From Hepsetus odoe (Eukaryota > Chordata > Actinopteri > Characiformes > Hepsetidae), in contig CM029380.1 of NCBI GenBank assembly GCA_017165825.1, positions 24,587,581-24,651,580 on the forward strand: a DNA stretch of 64,000 bases, given 5' to 3'. Below are positions 13,201 to 23,508 of this stretch, one piece after another. The translations under genes and the position numbers were made by a program. Within the stretch, counting starts at the first letter, position 1. Every line of letters begins with the position of its first letter. The notes below the pieces were generated by a model that was given only the letters and a program-made list of their open reading frames with translations, made no database searches and was not told where the DNA came from.

Positions 13201-16200
13201 ATTCATCTTGTCCCATTTTGTCCTTTTTCCCCCAGCAATAAACAAAAATATTATAAAAAAAATAAACTTCAACTTTAAGTATTCCTTTACCTTGTGGATG
13301 ACACCGAGACTTGCTGTGGCTGTGAACTTTGCCCAGTTTGTGGCTCTTGCAAGCCATTCCAGATTTTCTCTGAAAGGAAATGTTAAGATGTCTCGTTTGT
13401 TTCGTCAGCTGTAAAAGACTACAATTCCTGCGATTGTGGGAGGCGCACTGAGAAGTTAAGGGAATTGTTTTCATGTTCTATTTACACACATCTCTCTTGA
13501 CCTCAGAGCCATCTGATCAGACACAATCAGCACTTCATGACTAAGATGCTCTTTCTATTCACTTCCAGCCTTGCTCTAAACTAAAAGAGCAGGTCGGGAC
13601 TCTGACCAGAGCGGAACAATTTGTAAACTTGATCACATTCGAGCTGTTGTTACCTGAGAAACTGGTCACTCGTGGTTCCCGTGTGCATGAAAGAGTTTGC
13701 AATGACCGTCGCTGTGTGACAGACTGAATTTCGTACCGCGTCCTAAAAAAAAAAAGAAAGTAAGAACAAAGTTTTTGCACTTTAACAAAATTAATTTACG
13801 CATTGAAACAGGCCGTTTCTTTTCTGAGATGGAGTTCAAAGGTACTCTTATCGTCATGGTATTAAAAAGGTTGCACAGCCCTTAAGATAAAAAAAGAAGA
13901 AAGAATATGAAATATAAAACAACAGAACTTGGTGCCATTAGGATCAAGGAATGGAGAAGTAAAAAGCAGAGTGTGTACAGACACACAGAACGGATGACTG
14001 CACTGGTCGGTAATGAGACTCCTCTTCGTGGACGTGTCCAAACCAAGGCAGCCTTGCTTCTCGCACTGTGTCCAAAATGTCCAACCTGATCTGTCCCTCC
14101 AATATACTCATTCCTAATCCCGTCCATCCTCGACACACCCAAGGAAAATCTCAGCATCTTTAACTCTGACACCTCCAGCTCCGCCTCCTGTCTGTTCTTC
14201 ACCATCTCCAACCCGTACAACATAGCTGGTCTCACTACCGTCCTGTAAACCTTCCCTTTTACTCTCGCTGGTCTCCTTCTGTCCCAGATCACTCCTGTCA
14301 CTCTTCTGCACCCATTCCAACCTGCCTGCACTCATTCCTCGAAACGACAACATGTATCCAAAGTTGCTTGGATGAACAGCACACCTAGTAAACAAAAAAC
14401 GAAACTTGAATCCGTCAGCTCGTCTCTCACCTTCGTGTTTTTGAGGATCATTAAATCTGTGTTGTTGTTTCGAATGAGAAACTGAAGATGGAGCTCTATA
14501 GCCATTTCGCCGCTTAGAATCTTGATCATCTTTGAGTTCTGGTCCTTTGGTTCCTCCTTCTTTTGAAAGAAGAGAGACACAGTCGTTAAAAATCTAGAAC
14601 TCGTTTAAACAAATCAAAATCCTTACTGTGATCAGCAGTGGCCCATCAAAAGAATGATGTGCTTCAGAAAGAATTACCCCATCTGCAGCTTTTCCAGCAG
14701 GGGAGCTGCCAGCCTTATCGTCCGTCTCCATGGCGTCACTGAAACAACAGGGCATCCACAGCGTGAACCAACAGCGGAAACGCTGTACTCACACACTAAA
14801 GGGAGCAATTCATTACCAGAAATTTATTTGTAAACAAGAAGGGAAACTGAAAAATGGGAGAAAAAGTGAGAGAAGAAGAGAGACTGCATTGGTTCCGACA
14901 TGTGCAGAGGAGAGACAAGGAGCATATCAGGGATGGAGCTGGCAGGAAAGCGCAGAAGAGGAAGGACAAGGAGGAGGTTTATAGATGTGGTGAGAGAGGA
15001 TTACAGACGATCAGGTGAAAGAGGAAGCTGAAGGAGGAAACCGAAGTTCAATTTATTTATATTTACACTTCTCGGATGTGCAATAACGCTTCTGATTCGG
15101 AGAAAGTGCACAATATGATCATGTGCAGTTAGTAAATAAAGCATCTGGAAGACATTCGGCTGTAAAGTACGTACCCTGTTCTTCACTTACGGACAAAAAC
15201 GGTGTTTTCTAACCAGTTTACACGGCACATTTTTTCCGGCTGTCTATCGTACCGAGTGTGTGCTAATCAGCTCTGAAGAGGAAGGGAATGCTTTCCCTCG
15301 GAGCTTGAAATTCATCTTATTTTGGGGAAAAACTTCATTTTCTCTTCTCTCCAGCTTCAGAAGTATATTTGACTCAGAAACAAACTCTATAAACCTATTC
15401 TGATCGAAGGGCACCCTCTCAAAATTCACAGCCCACAGAATTTGCAGGTCCCCTGAAGTCATGTAGCTTTCAGGCATGATGGCTAACGTCAGCAGCGTCC
15501 ATGAGGCTCACTCGATGACCCACCTGTCCTTGTCCTGAGTTGGAACGGTGCCAGTGTTGGTAGAGCCTGGAACGGCAGGGATCGGTGTGCCGACGGTGCG
15601 CAGGTTCTGGATGACGGAAGACAGGAACTGCTGGCTGGCACTTTCGTACAGGTCAAAGCAAATCTGGTAGGCCATCAGGAGGTTATCCTCCTTCACCAGC
15701 TTCTCCAGGATATCACTCACTGCTTGAGGGTCATCCAGGAAAATCAGGCACTACAGCAGGACAGAGAAAGATCAGAGAGAAGCTCCGAGCTGGGCTGATA
15801 AATAGACCTGTGAACGTACACTGTGTGCAGAACTCTTAGGGGAGTATTTTGTCGTCATTTCTATGCACATATATTCCAACTCTGTAGAAACTGGAATGCT
15901 GATTGGATGTAAGCAGATCAGCTGATGTGTATGTGTAATAAGGGGGGTGTGGCCTAAGGTGATCAACACCCTCTATCAATTATTTTATTATAAATTTTCC
16001 TCCTCGGACAGAAAGGTCCAAAAATGAAACAGAACTGACTCTGAAAAGTCGGAAGGATGCAGCGTTCTTCAAATTGCTAAAGTATCGGGTCGTGATCACA
16101 GAACCATCAAACGGCTTGTTATAATCAGTAAACAGGGCAAACAAAATGATTAAGTGAAAGTGAATTGAAAGTGACTGTTCTCATCATTGTGAGAACACAC

Positions 16201-19200
16201 AGCAAAGCACACGGTGAACCATAACGAAATTAGATCTCTGCATTTAACCCAAACACACACCGTGCGGCAGGGGGCAGCTATGAAAGCGCCCGGGTAGCAG
16301 TGATGGGGACGGTACCTTGCTCAAGAGCAACCTACTGGTAAGGGGTTTGAACCCACAATCTTCCAAATCTGCGGCCAACGCCCTAGCCACTGCCACCGCT
16401 ACCCCTTCGATTGCCAAAGATCAACGGTCCAATTCCGTTGTGGTTCACGCTTGCTGTGCTGTGACCTCGCAATGACAAGGGATGTCACTTTCACTTAAAG
16501 AGAACATCCTGCCATGTGATGCCAGAGAGCATAACTACACCAAAAAGCAGCAGAAGAATAGCATAGATTAGATTTTTTTACCAAACTTTAATTTAATCAT
16601 TGGTGTCGGACCCTCACCTGGCAAACGTTGATGAAATCAGGCTTCTCCAGGTTCATGTAGAGCTTGACGAGGACTCTGAGCACCTCGTTGCGAAACTTTT
16701 TATTCTGCATCAGCGTCATGCAGATCTTCAGGCTGTAGGCTAGGAGTCCACTGATATCACTCTGAGTAGAACCACAACCAAAACAAAAAACAAGCTTGTT
16801 AAAAAGGCAGCGAATAGAATGCTAGGAACGTGTCCCAAAAGAACGGCTTGTTTTTCGTCCAATGACATTCTCTCGCTACAATACCCAGAATGATTTGCAC
16901 AAAACATTACAGTGAATCCCTTTCAGCGCAATGTTGCTTAAAAAGCCCTGATCCAGTTTTCTTCTTCTTCTTTCTGCTGACCCCTGGAGCAACTCATGGT
17001 TAAGGGTCTTGCTCAGGGACCCAGTGGTGGTAGTGACAGAGGTGGGATTCGAACCGGGGACCTCTTGAGCCACAGGTCCACAGGCCACTAGACCACCATA
17101 GTGCCATACTGCATATTATTGAAAAGACGTTTTGGTCACTAAATACAAAACAAAAACATACCGAATCGAGGATGGTCTTCTCAAAGATGTCCAAGCGCCT
17201 TGTCTCCAGCGCTATCCCGATAGCCTGCTTGTACTTATGATCATCAAGACAGCGCTGGAACATCTTGTTAACGATGCCTTCCAGCCGAGGGTCGATGCTC
17301 TTCTTCTCCTCGTCCTCCGGCAGCTCTGCATTCTCCACACGCAGCTTGGTGTAATGATCGATACATTTGGCTGTTGTGAAACAAGAGGAAAGTATGATTA
17401 TGAAGCTTCAGATCAAACACCCACTAATTAGGAGCATCTCTTCTATTCTGATAATGGGTAGAGAGCAGAGTAGACTAAAGATTAGGCTAAATCTTCTCAC
17501 CCCACTGCAGCTCAGACACAATCTATGATTATAGGCCTCTTGCTTTAAAACGGACCACAAAATAGCCGACTAGGCTGTGCGGCGATGGCAGGAGACCTTT
17601 GGATAAAATCAACAAGCAGCGGGAAAGTGGAACTTCATTAACCTTCGAGAACCTCCACTGTAACTACAATCCATCAGCTTATTGAAAAAAGGCTCTTTCC
17701 ATACAATCAGCAAGGCCATTTTCTTTTTTTTTTGCAGTGAACATTTTCAGGTTTGAGATCAAAACACAGGAGAAAAGTTTAGACTTTCAGCTTTTCTCTC
17801 TTGATATTTACGTCGAGGCTTTGCCAATTTAATGCAGAACGCAATACCTTTTGCGTCACGCCACCCATTTTTTCGGGGGTGAGGAAAATTACTTTTGGAG
17901 GTGAATGTAAAATATACCCTCACTGTGTGCAGACGTGGTGTTTGTCATACATTCATACATTTATACACACCCACTGGAATATGCAAACATTACTGGACAC
18001 TGTGATCACACAATGAGAAGAGGAGGAGAAAGGAAAAAACAACTTCCCACCATACAAAGTGAAATAATGAAAGTAATGAATACATTCTCAACCGGATCAT
18101 TTTGTTCACTCTTACAGATTTACATTCTTTATAATTAGAACTCAATCTTTACCAATAATCGTCTCCACATATTCAGAATCATCAGCGACATTGAAAAGCT
18201 CTCCAGCACCCAGAGCGTAGTTCAGGGACTCTTCAAAGGCACCAAGATGGTAAAACACTTTGGAGGCCACCAGCGCGGCGAACGCTCTGCTACGGAACGT
18301 CTCATCTTCATAAAGGACTTCACTACAAAACATAGCACACGGTTGGCATCAGCGGATTACAATTTTGAAATCCAGCGATTATTACATTCAAAAGAATCAA
18401 TAAGTATAAAATGATTGGTCGGGGGAAAAAAAAACAAAAAAAAACTCAATCACAGCCTACTTACATTTTATCCACTGATTCTGAAATCTCAGCCCAGAAG
18501 TCATTGACGATGGAGTTAAGCTTGTGGAGCGCAAACTCCTGTGAACGGAGGAAAAGAGCAAACGGTTTGAACAAATATTAGACTGCGTTAAAACAGCAGC
18601 ACAAAAACAATCCAACCAGCAGCCACTGGCTGATCCATGTATCCAGAGGCTTTCCTGATTCTGATTTTAGAGGTCGATACAATATTCCAGAAGAAGCTGA
18701 TACATCTGGTAGTTTTAGACTTGAGCTCAACGCGTGATACAGTCAATCATGATGAAAACATTATTGTTTTTATTACAAATTATTGTGAACATAAATCTTT
18801 TCAGATAAAAAAACAAACAAAACCCTCAAAGCTGCTCCTGTAATATAAATGTGGGTCAAAAGGATTGCGCAATGCTGATACCTTCAGCTGAGGCTCATCC
18901 TCGTCCAGGAGGGATATGATTCCAGCTGCGTAAACAAAAACAACAACAATGTCATGAACTTAAACACACACCTGTCATTGCAGTCAGCAGTAAAAGCTCA
19001 ACACTCAACACAATAGGATGACAATTATTAATATCATGATAAATTACACCCCGGTATTCTTTTCTGAGCACTTATACTGACCAACTTTGTGTTTCATTGG
19101 AAAGAGAGCAGATTTAGTCCTGTTTAACTGGATTTCAAGTGTAAAATGTCAACGAAGAACATTGCATTCAGAATTTCGAGACGTTCTTCTCGACTCAGAT

Positions 19201-20129
19201 TATCTGAAAAATAAAAACCAGGACATCATCATGCGGCAGCGGTGGCCTAGTGTTTAGGGAGTTGGCCCCAGATCAGAAGGTTGTGGGTTCGAGTCCCTCC
19301 CCAGTGGGTTGCCCTGAGGTACCCTTGAGCAAGGTACCGTCCCAGTCACTGCTCCCCGGGCGCTTTCAATAGCTGCCCACTGCTGCACGTGTGTGTATGG
19401 GTGAAATACAGAGGTCCAGTTTTGTTGTGGTTCTCTGTGTGCTGTGCTGTGACCACGCAATGACAAGGGTTGTCACTTTCACTTTCATCTCATGTACTGT
19501 GAAAGTTTCTTGAAGTATCAAGGTACTTTATTTTGGGCAAATCACCGAGCCCATATTCAAAACCTACTGTAAATTAGACAGCCAGCCAGAGTTAATGAGG
19601 CTGAATCAGGTTTTTGAAGGTTTTATTTTCTCGACATGTCAGGATTCTGTCTACAGCAGCCAGATCTGTTGATCAGGCTTTTCATCATGATATAAATTAG
19701 TGAAATTTCCTCTTAGTCTGAGCATTTTAGTACTGAAACTACGATTATTTTGGTTGTTGAGCTTCCTCGTCACAACATTCTGTCATTTTCCTAGGCTTAG
19801 TTTCTGTAGCTCGCCAGCCAGCCAGTATTAGCTAGCGTTCATAGCCTATTATGCTAAGCTAACTAGCATTTCCACCTTAAGCAGCACATTACCCGCTGAG
19901 CCTCTTAAGGTGGACCGGAAAATCGATTTTTCGTGTGCATGTTGATGTGCCGAAACGCAGAAATAAAGTCTTTCAAAGTGAGTAAGGGTGTGTTTCGTGT
20001 GATTGCTGTGTAAAATGGTGAACGCGAGGTTATTTTTCTGCCAGTTTGAGGCTGTTTTGGTGAGTTAGCCGTCTATGTGTGTGACTCAGCTAAACGAGCC
20101 CAGAAGCGCTCACCGGCCGAAGTGATCAT
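10280..20129 (-). CDS. psmd1: 26S proteasome non-ATPase regulatory subunit 1 (Rpn2), first 16 coding exons
   Basis: Scaffold of the 19S regulatory particle base that binds Rpn10/Rpn13 and substrate shuttles. Coding exons (complement): 20114-20129 (ATG; MITSA), 18882-18925, 18465-18538, 18153-18322, 17162-17370, 16618-16761, 15524-15750, 14678-14738 (or 14627-14738), 14431-14559, 13654-13742, 13291-13369, 12593-12766, 12391-12502, 12000-12196, 11167-11262, 10280-10344. All join in phase, giving about 628 codons of the usual 950 or so. The product follows human PSMD1 closely, for example GIISLLDEDEPQLK, VLYEDETFRSRAFAALVASK, KMIKILSGEMAIELHLQ, and the proteasome/cyclosome repeats GLALGLVMLGS, GLAVGIALVMYG and NKAIRRLLHVAV. 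The last exon ends GFIMFR in phase 2, so the C-terminal third lies beyond base 1, past htr2b. One intron has a GC donor. Introns carry SINE and RTE insertions. Confidence 0.96.
12389..12390 (-). other. psmd1: Non-canonical GC 5' splice site in psmd1
   Basis: After exon 13, the coding sequence (QDDAVTG) requires the junction CAG|GCAAGA, because the next exon begins at 12196 with GA GAG GCC (EAAG). The donor is therefore GC, otherwise close to consensus, paired with a normal AG. The 194-bp intron is 12197-12390. Confidence 0.85.
12948..13148. mobile_element. Head-to-tail inverted pair of type A/B SINE fragments in psmd1 intron
   Basis: A plus-strand tRNA-like head (12948-13018, with a GGTTCGAAT box B) abuts a minus-strand SINE (13020-13148, its own head toward 13148). 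The two can pair as a hairpin in nuclear RNA. The pair lies between psmd1 exons 12 and 11. Confidence 0.7.
14010..14338 (-). mobile_element. RTE-clade LINE 3' fragment in psmd1 intron
   Basis: Minus-strand translation gives RTE C-terminal sequence: QAGWNGCRRVTGVIWDRR, then the VYRTVVRPAMLYGLE block and LKMLRFSLGVSRMDGIRNEY, broken by frameshifts. It is 5'-truncated and inactive. Similar copies lie at 44155-44488, 45806-46445 and 52855-53740. Confidence 0.8.
14627..14738 (-). other. psmd1: psmd1 exon 8 with two in-phase 5' splice sites
   Basis: Exon 8 (starting 14738, encoding DAMETDDKAGSSPAGKAADG) can end at 14678 (GGG|GTAATT) or at 14627 (ACA|GTAAGG). Both keep the frame into exon 9; the longer form adds 17 residues (start VILSEAHHS). 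The downstream acceptor is a NAGNAG (14562-14557), allowing one Lys more or less. The variable loop lies just before the helical repeat domain. Usage cannot be told from DNA alone. Confidence 0.5.
14862..15020 (+). mobile_element. RTE-clade LINE fragment, opposite orientation
   Basis: Plus-strand reading shows the LHWFRHVQRRDKEHI block of the RTE C-terminus followed by a degraded Arg/Lys-rich stretch. It lies some 500 bases from the minus-strand copy at 14010-14338, also inside psmd1. Confidence 0.6.
16158..16406 (-). mobile_element. tRNA-derived SINE, type A, full-length-like
   Basis: The minus-strand copy carries the head, the CTTGAGCAAGGTACCGTCCC and GCTGCCCCCTGC blocks, and a 3' end in the GTCACTTTCA family. 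It is followed at 16425-16498 by a plus-strand 3' piece of the same family, making an inverted arrangement within a psmd1 intron. Confidence 0.8.
16425..16498 (+). mobile_element. Type A SINE 3' fragment
   Basis: Contains GTTGTGGTTCACG, GTGCTGTGACC, CAATGACAAGGGATG and terminal TCACTTTCACTT, matching the 3' third of the copy at 19234-19488. Confidence 0.7.
16977..17104 (-). mobile_element. tRNA-derived SINE, type C (L2-tail family), 5' part only
   Basis: The minus-strand head (GGTGGTCTAGTGGCC, GGTTCGAATCCCACC) and body (CCACTGGGTCCCTGAGCAAG) match the copies at 30348-30570 and 35384-35568. The L2-like tail is missing. It lies just 3' of psmd1 exon 5. Confidence 0.75.
19234..19488 (+). mobile_element. 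tRNA-derived SINE, type A, near full length
   Basis: Head GGCAGCGGTGGCCTAGTG with box-A-like and box-B-like (GGTTCGAGTCC) segments, a body TGCCCTGAGGTACCCTTGAG, a GCTGCCCACTGCTGCACGTG block, and the tail CACTTTCACTTTCA. A good reference copy for the family in this window. It lies in psmd1 intron 1. Confidence 0.85.
20082..20090 (+). promoter_or_regulatory. Antioxidant/NRF response element match in psmd1 intron 1
   Basis: TGACTCAGC fits the ARE core TGACnnnGC exactly and sits 24 bases inside intron 1 from the psmd1 exon 1 donor. Proteasome subunit genes are known to be induced together by NRF1 (NFE2L1) through such elements near their promoters. Functional use here is inferred. Confidence 0.5.
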
Positions 20130-20520
20130 CCTGCAGTCCGACTCTCAGACCAGCGCTGAGTAAAGCAGCTCCCAGCGATCGATTAGTGGATCGAAATCTA
20201 AAGTAATCACAAAAACACCAGAGAGGAGAGAATAAATCCGCGAGCCGGAGACTCTTCAGCTTCCCTTCCCACAATGAGCGCGGGTCCTGCCGGGAGGGCC
20301 TGAGCGAAACTGCCTGATTCCGAACACACAGACACATGACCACCGATCCGGACTCTCAAACCGCGCCTTCCAACACCTTATCAATTTAACTAATATCACA
20401 GAAAAACAGTCAGTAACTAATTTAAACAAAATAATAAATTCTGAGGATTTTCAATAAGGCATCCGTGTGGACACCCATAACGTCGTCATGGCAGAAAAAA
20501 CAACAGCGCCGCTCAGCGGC
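20130..20520 (-). promoter_or_regulatory. psmd1: psmd1 5' UTR and likely promoter
   Basis: The region upstream of the psmd1 ATG (20127-20129) is CpG-richer than its surroundings (about 20110-20360), with no TATA box, as expected for a housekeeping gene. The minus-strand 77-codon frame over it is not PSMD1 protein and is taken as UTR or shadow. Confidence 0.5.
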
Positions 20521-20721
20521 CAGTGTGGATATAAACAGGCATTTTCACCTCATCAGAATTATGATGAGGATTAGGATCAGAGTCAGAATTAGGATCGGAG
20601 TCCAAGTCAGAATCATTATGTGGAATTTTGTTTATCTCCTGGGCCAAAATGAAAAATCCGAAATGTCTCTTACCACTTCATAACCTCCTTTGTGTTAAAC
20701 AATGTGCTTTAATAAATAAAT

Positions 20722-20930
20722 GGGGCAGCGGTGGCCTAGTGGTTAGGGTTCGATTCCGTCACCAGTAAGTTGCCCTGAAATAGCCTTGAGCAAGGTACTG
20801 TCCCCGTTACTGCTCCCTGGGCACCTTCAATAGCTGCCCCCTGCTGCACGTGTGTGTGGGTGAAACGCAGAGGTTGAATTTCATCGTGTTGTGCTGCGTT
20901 TCACAGTGGCAAGTGTAGTCACTTTCACTT
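20722..20930 (+). mobile_element. tRNA-derived SINE, type A
   Basis: GGGGCAGCGGTGGCCTAGTG head, deletion in the anticodon-arm region, then the type A body and a CACTTTCACTTGC end. Confidence 0.8.
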
Positions 20931-22101
20931 GCAAATACTGAATTCATGGCTGAAAGCATGTAACTCATGCATTTTTTCTATATAGGTTATTCTGCAGGAT
21001 ACATGACATTTGAATCTGAATCTCAGTTATAACAAAAGAGAACAAAATACCATTTTTAAAATCTGTTTTTCTTTATGATGTGACAGGACAGAGAGGGGAT
21101 GAAGGGGAGCTTCCTCCAGCCAACGAAAACATACATCCATATTTCTGCTCATACACACACTGTGCATCCTGTAGGATGTTTATGTACAGATTCACGCTGG
21201 TGTTGCAGAGACAGATTCAGCTGCAGGAAGTGTCCAGCGTTTGGAACGAATCCTGGAGTTACTTTACTAAATGTTCGTTCACTGCAACCACACAAGATCC
21301 AGGAAGTGGACACGTCTGCACTTTAATGTCTTCATCTGTCCCGTTTAGATTTGAAGTATAATGTTTAATTTGATTTTTATATTTAAGCAAAAGGCAGTGT
21401 ATGTGGTCAATAAAACCAGACTGATCATTAAAACGCATTATGAAATGTATCTTTGTGTGTTGTGATCTGAAAACTTAATTAACTTTAAATATGTATAATT
21501 AAGTGCTTTATTGTCCCATTTCTACTAAGCAATGAAAGACAATTATAATAAAACATGAAGCACAACCCAAACTAACAAACTTTATCTGATCATATGCGAA
21601 AGTTTGCACTCCCGTCGTGATGTTATTGATCGCCTAAGTGTTAATAATTGAACACCCCCTACAGAGACACTTTCGCACAAATTAAAGACACGCTCACAGA
21701 ATTTAACATACTGGGAAACAATACAGCAAACGGAACTGTGCGAAAATAATGGCACTTAGCATGCAACCATGTTTGGTGTTCAGGCGGATAAACTCAGACC
21801 AAAAAAACAGAGAGTGAAATAAAATGAGGAAAAAATGCCACATTTTATTTTCAAGGAAGTCCCGTCACAGCTTGAGTTACAAAACACGTAAACAGGAGAA
21901 TCAGAACATGAACATAGATCAGCAGTGGAGTCTGTAGACCGGGACATTGGTTTAGGTAGAACTCTGGGCTTGAGCCGGTGCTTTAGTGAAAAGTCAGACA
22001 GACCTCCAGATCAGGGCTGAACTTTACAAAGCAGGGTTTCATAGTTCAGCCAGGTAACTTAAACCCAAAGTCAAGCCTGGCCAATTCCTAAAACTGCTGA
22101 C

Positions 22102-22333
22102 GGGGCAGCGAGCGTTTAGGGACGAGGCCCCAAGATCAGATGATCACGGGTTCGAATTCTGGACCAGTAGGTTGCCCAGAGGTTCCCTTCATCAAGGTAC
22201 TGTCCCCATCATTGCTCCCCAGGAGCTGGATATCTCTGCCCCCTGCTGGACGGTGTGTGGGGGTCAGATTCAGATGCGTTTGGTTGTTTCACTGCGTGCT
22301 GCGTCCTCAATAACGGTCACCTTCACTTCACAA
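22102..22333 (+). mobile_element. tRNA-derived SINE, type A, diverged
   Basis: Head GGGGCAGCGAGCGTTTAGGG, box B GGTTCGAATTC, GTTGCCCAGAGGTTCCC, GCCCCCTGCTGG and a CACCTTCACTTCAC end. Confidence 0.75.
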
Positions 22334-23508
22334 CTTTAGGCTTAAGTTATCTGGCTAAACAGAACTCCAGCTTTATTAAACCCCACCTATGATAGTTTGA
22401 AGTATGCTTTGAAGCCCAAGTACACGACTCTCCGGCCTGCACAGTTTTACTTCAGCAGCTTTAACTCTGAGCAGCTTAACCAGCTTAAGTCCCCGGGGTC
22501 ACATGACTGCTCCTCAAAAGCCTTTCCTGGAAGAAATCACTCTTCACACACATTTCATTCACTTCTGAGGTTTGAAGACTACTTTAAAGGACTCACATTC
22601 TATATTTCTCACCCTCTCTTCCTCGTTCATTCACAAAAATCACTGATCATTCACTGAAGTTCCCACATTTTCTTTCAAAGCTGTTTTGATCTCCGCCCCT
22701 TTAAAGACTGACGTATTTAAATGAGCTAACGGGCTGCCCCGTATTTGTCTTAAACACTCCTTATAACGTCTCTGAAGTGGGCGGGGCTGAGCTTTAGCTA
22801 TTGGAATATTCTCTAAAATATCAAGTTGTATCTTTGTGACATCACAAAAACAAGCAGCTTAGTTTCCAAATATGGGCTGTATGGCGGGGGGGTGGTACAT
22901 TTTGGATTTTTCATTTAAAAGCATGATAATAATATTAAAGACTATAATAATAATGACAACAGTCATTATAATAATGACTGTTATTATTATATATAAGGAT
23001 AATAATGACAACAGTCTACTTCATCTGGTTTTTTTTTTTTAGAAATATTTAAAAAATCGAAATATTAATTATAAACATACACAGAAAGCTGAGGGTGCTC
23101 GGTCAATAATAAAACTAGAAAAATGTGCACGTTGCTTTAAAAATGTGCACAAACTCCTGGTTGCCTGGTAAAAGTTTAATCAGACACCGTGATAATCAGT
23201 AGTTAACACTATTTTTCACATTTTCATTCAAGGTTACCAGGTTGGACGTCAATCACGAACGTGATACCCTGAAATATACGCCCAAACAAATACTCCAAAT
23301 GATACATTTGCATTTTTAAGGTGTAAACAATGCAAGGAATACCCAAAAAGGTGCAAAAAAGTCCAACGTGAAGAGAGGCCTAAGTGTAGAATCAGCAGCG
23401 TCCAGTAAACGTCATTTCCAGATGTCTTTAAATATTCCCGCTCTGATAAATCACACCGCGGCTCTGAAGCGTGTGTCTGTTTTGCAGGTCCAGTGCTCGT
23501 CCTGGCCC

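Larger units (their letters stand above)
20521..23450. other. Intergenic, psmd1 to C2orf72-like gene
   Basis: No gene is seen. It holds SINEs at 20722-20930 and 22102-22333 and AT-rich ATAATAATG-type low-complexity sequence at 22920-23080. Frames such as 21080-21361 overlap each other without domain signal. Confidence 0.5.
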
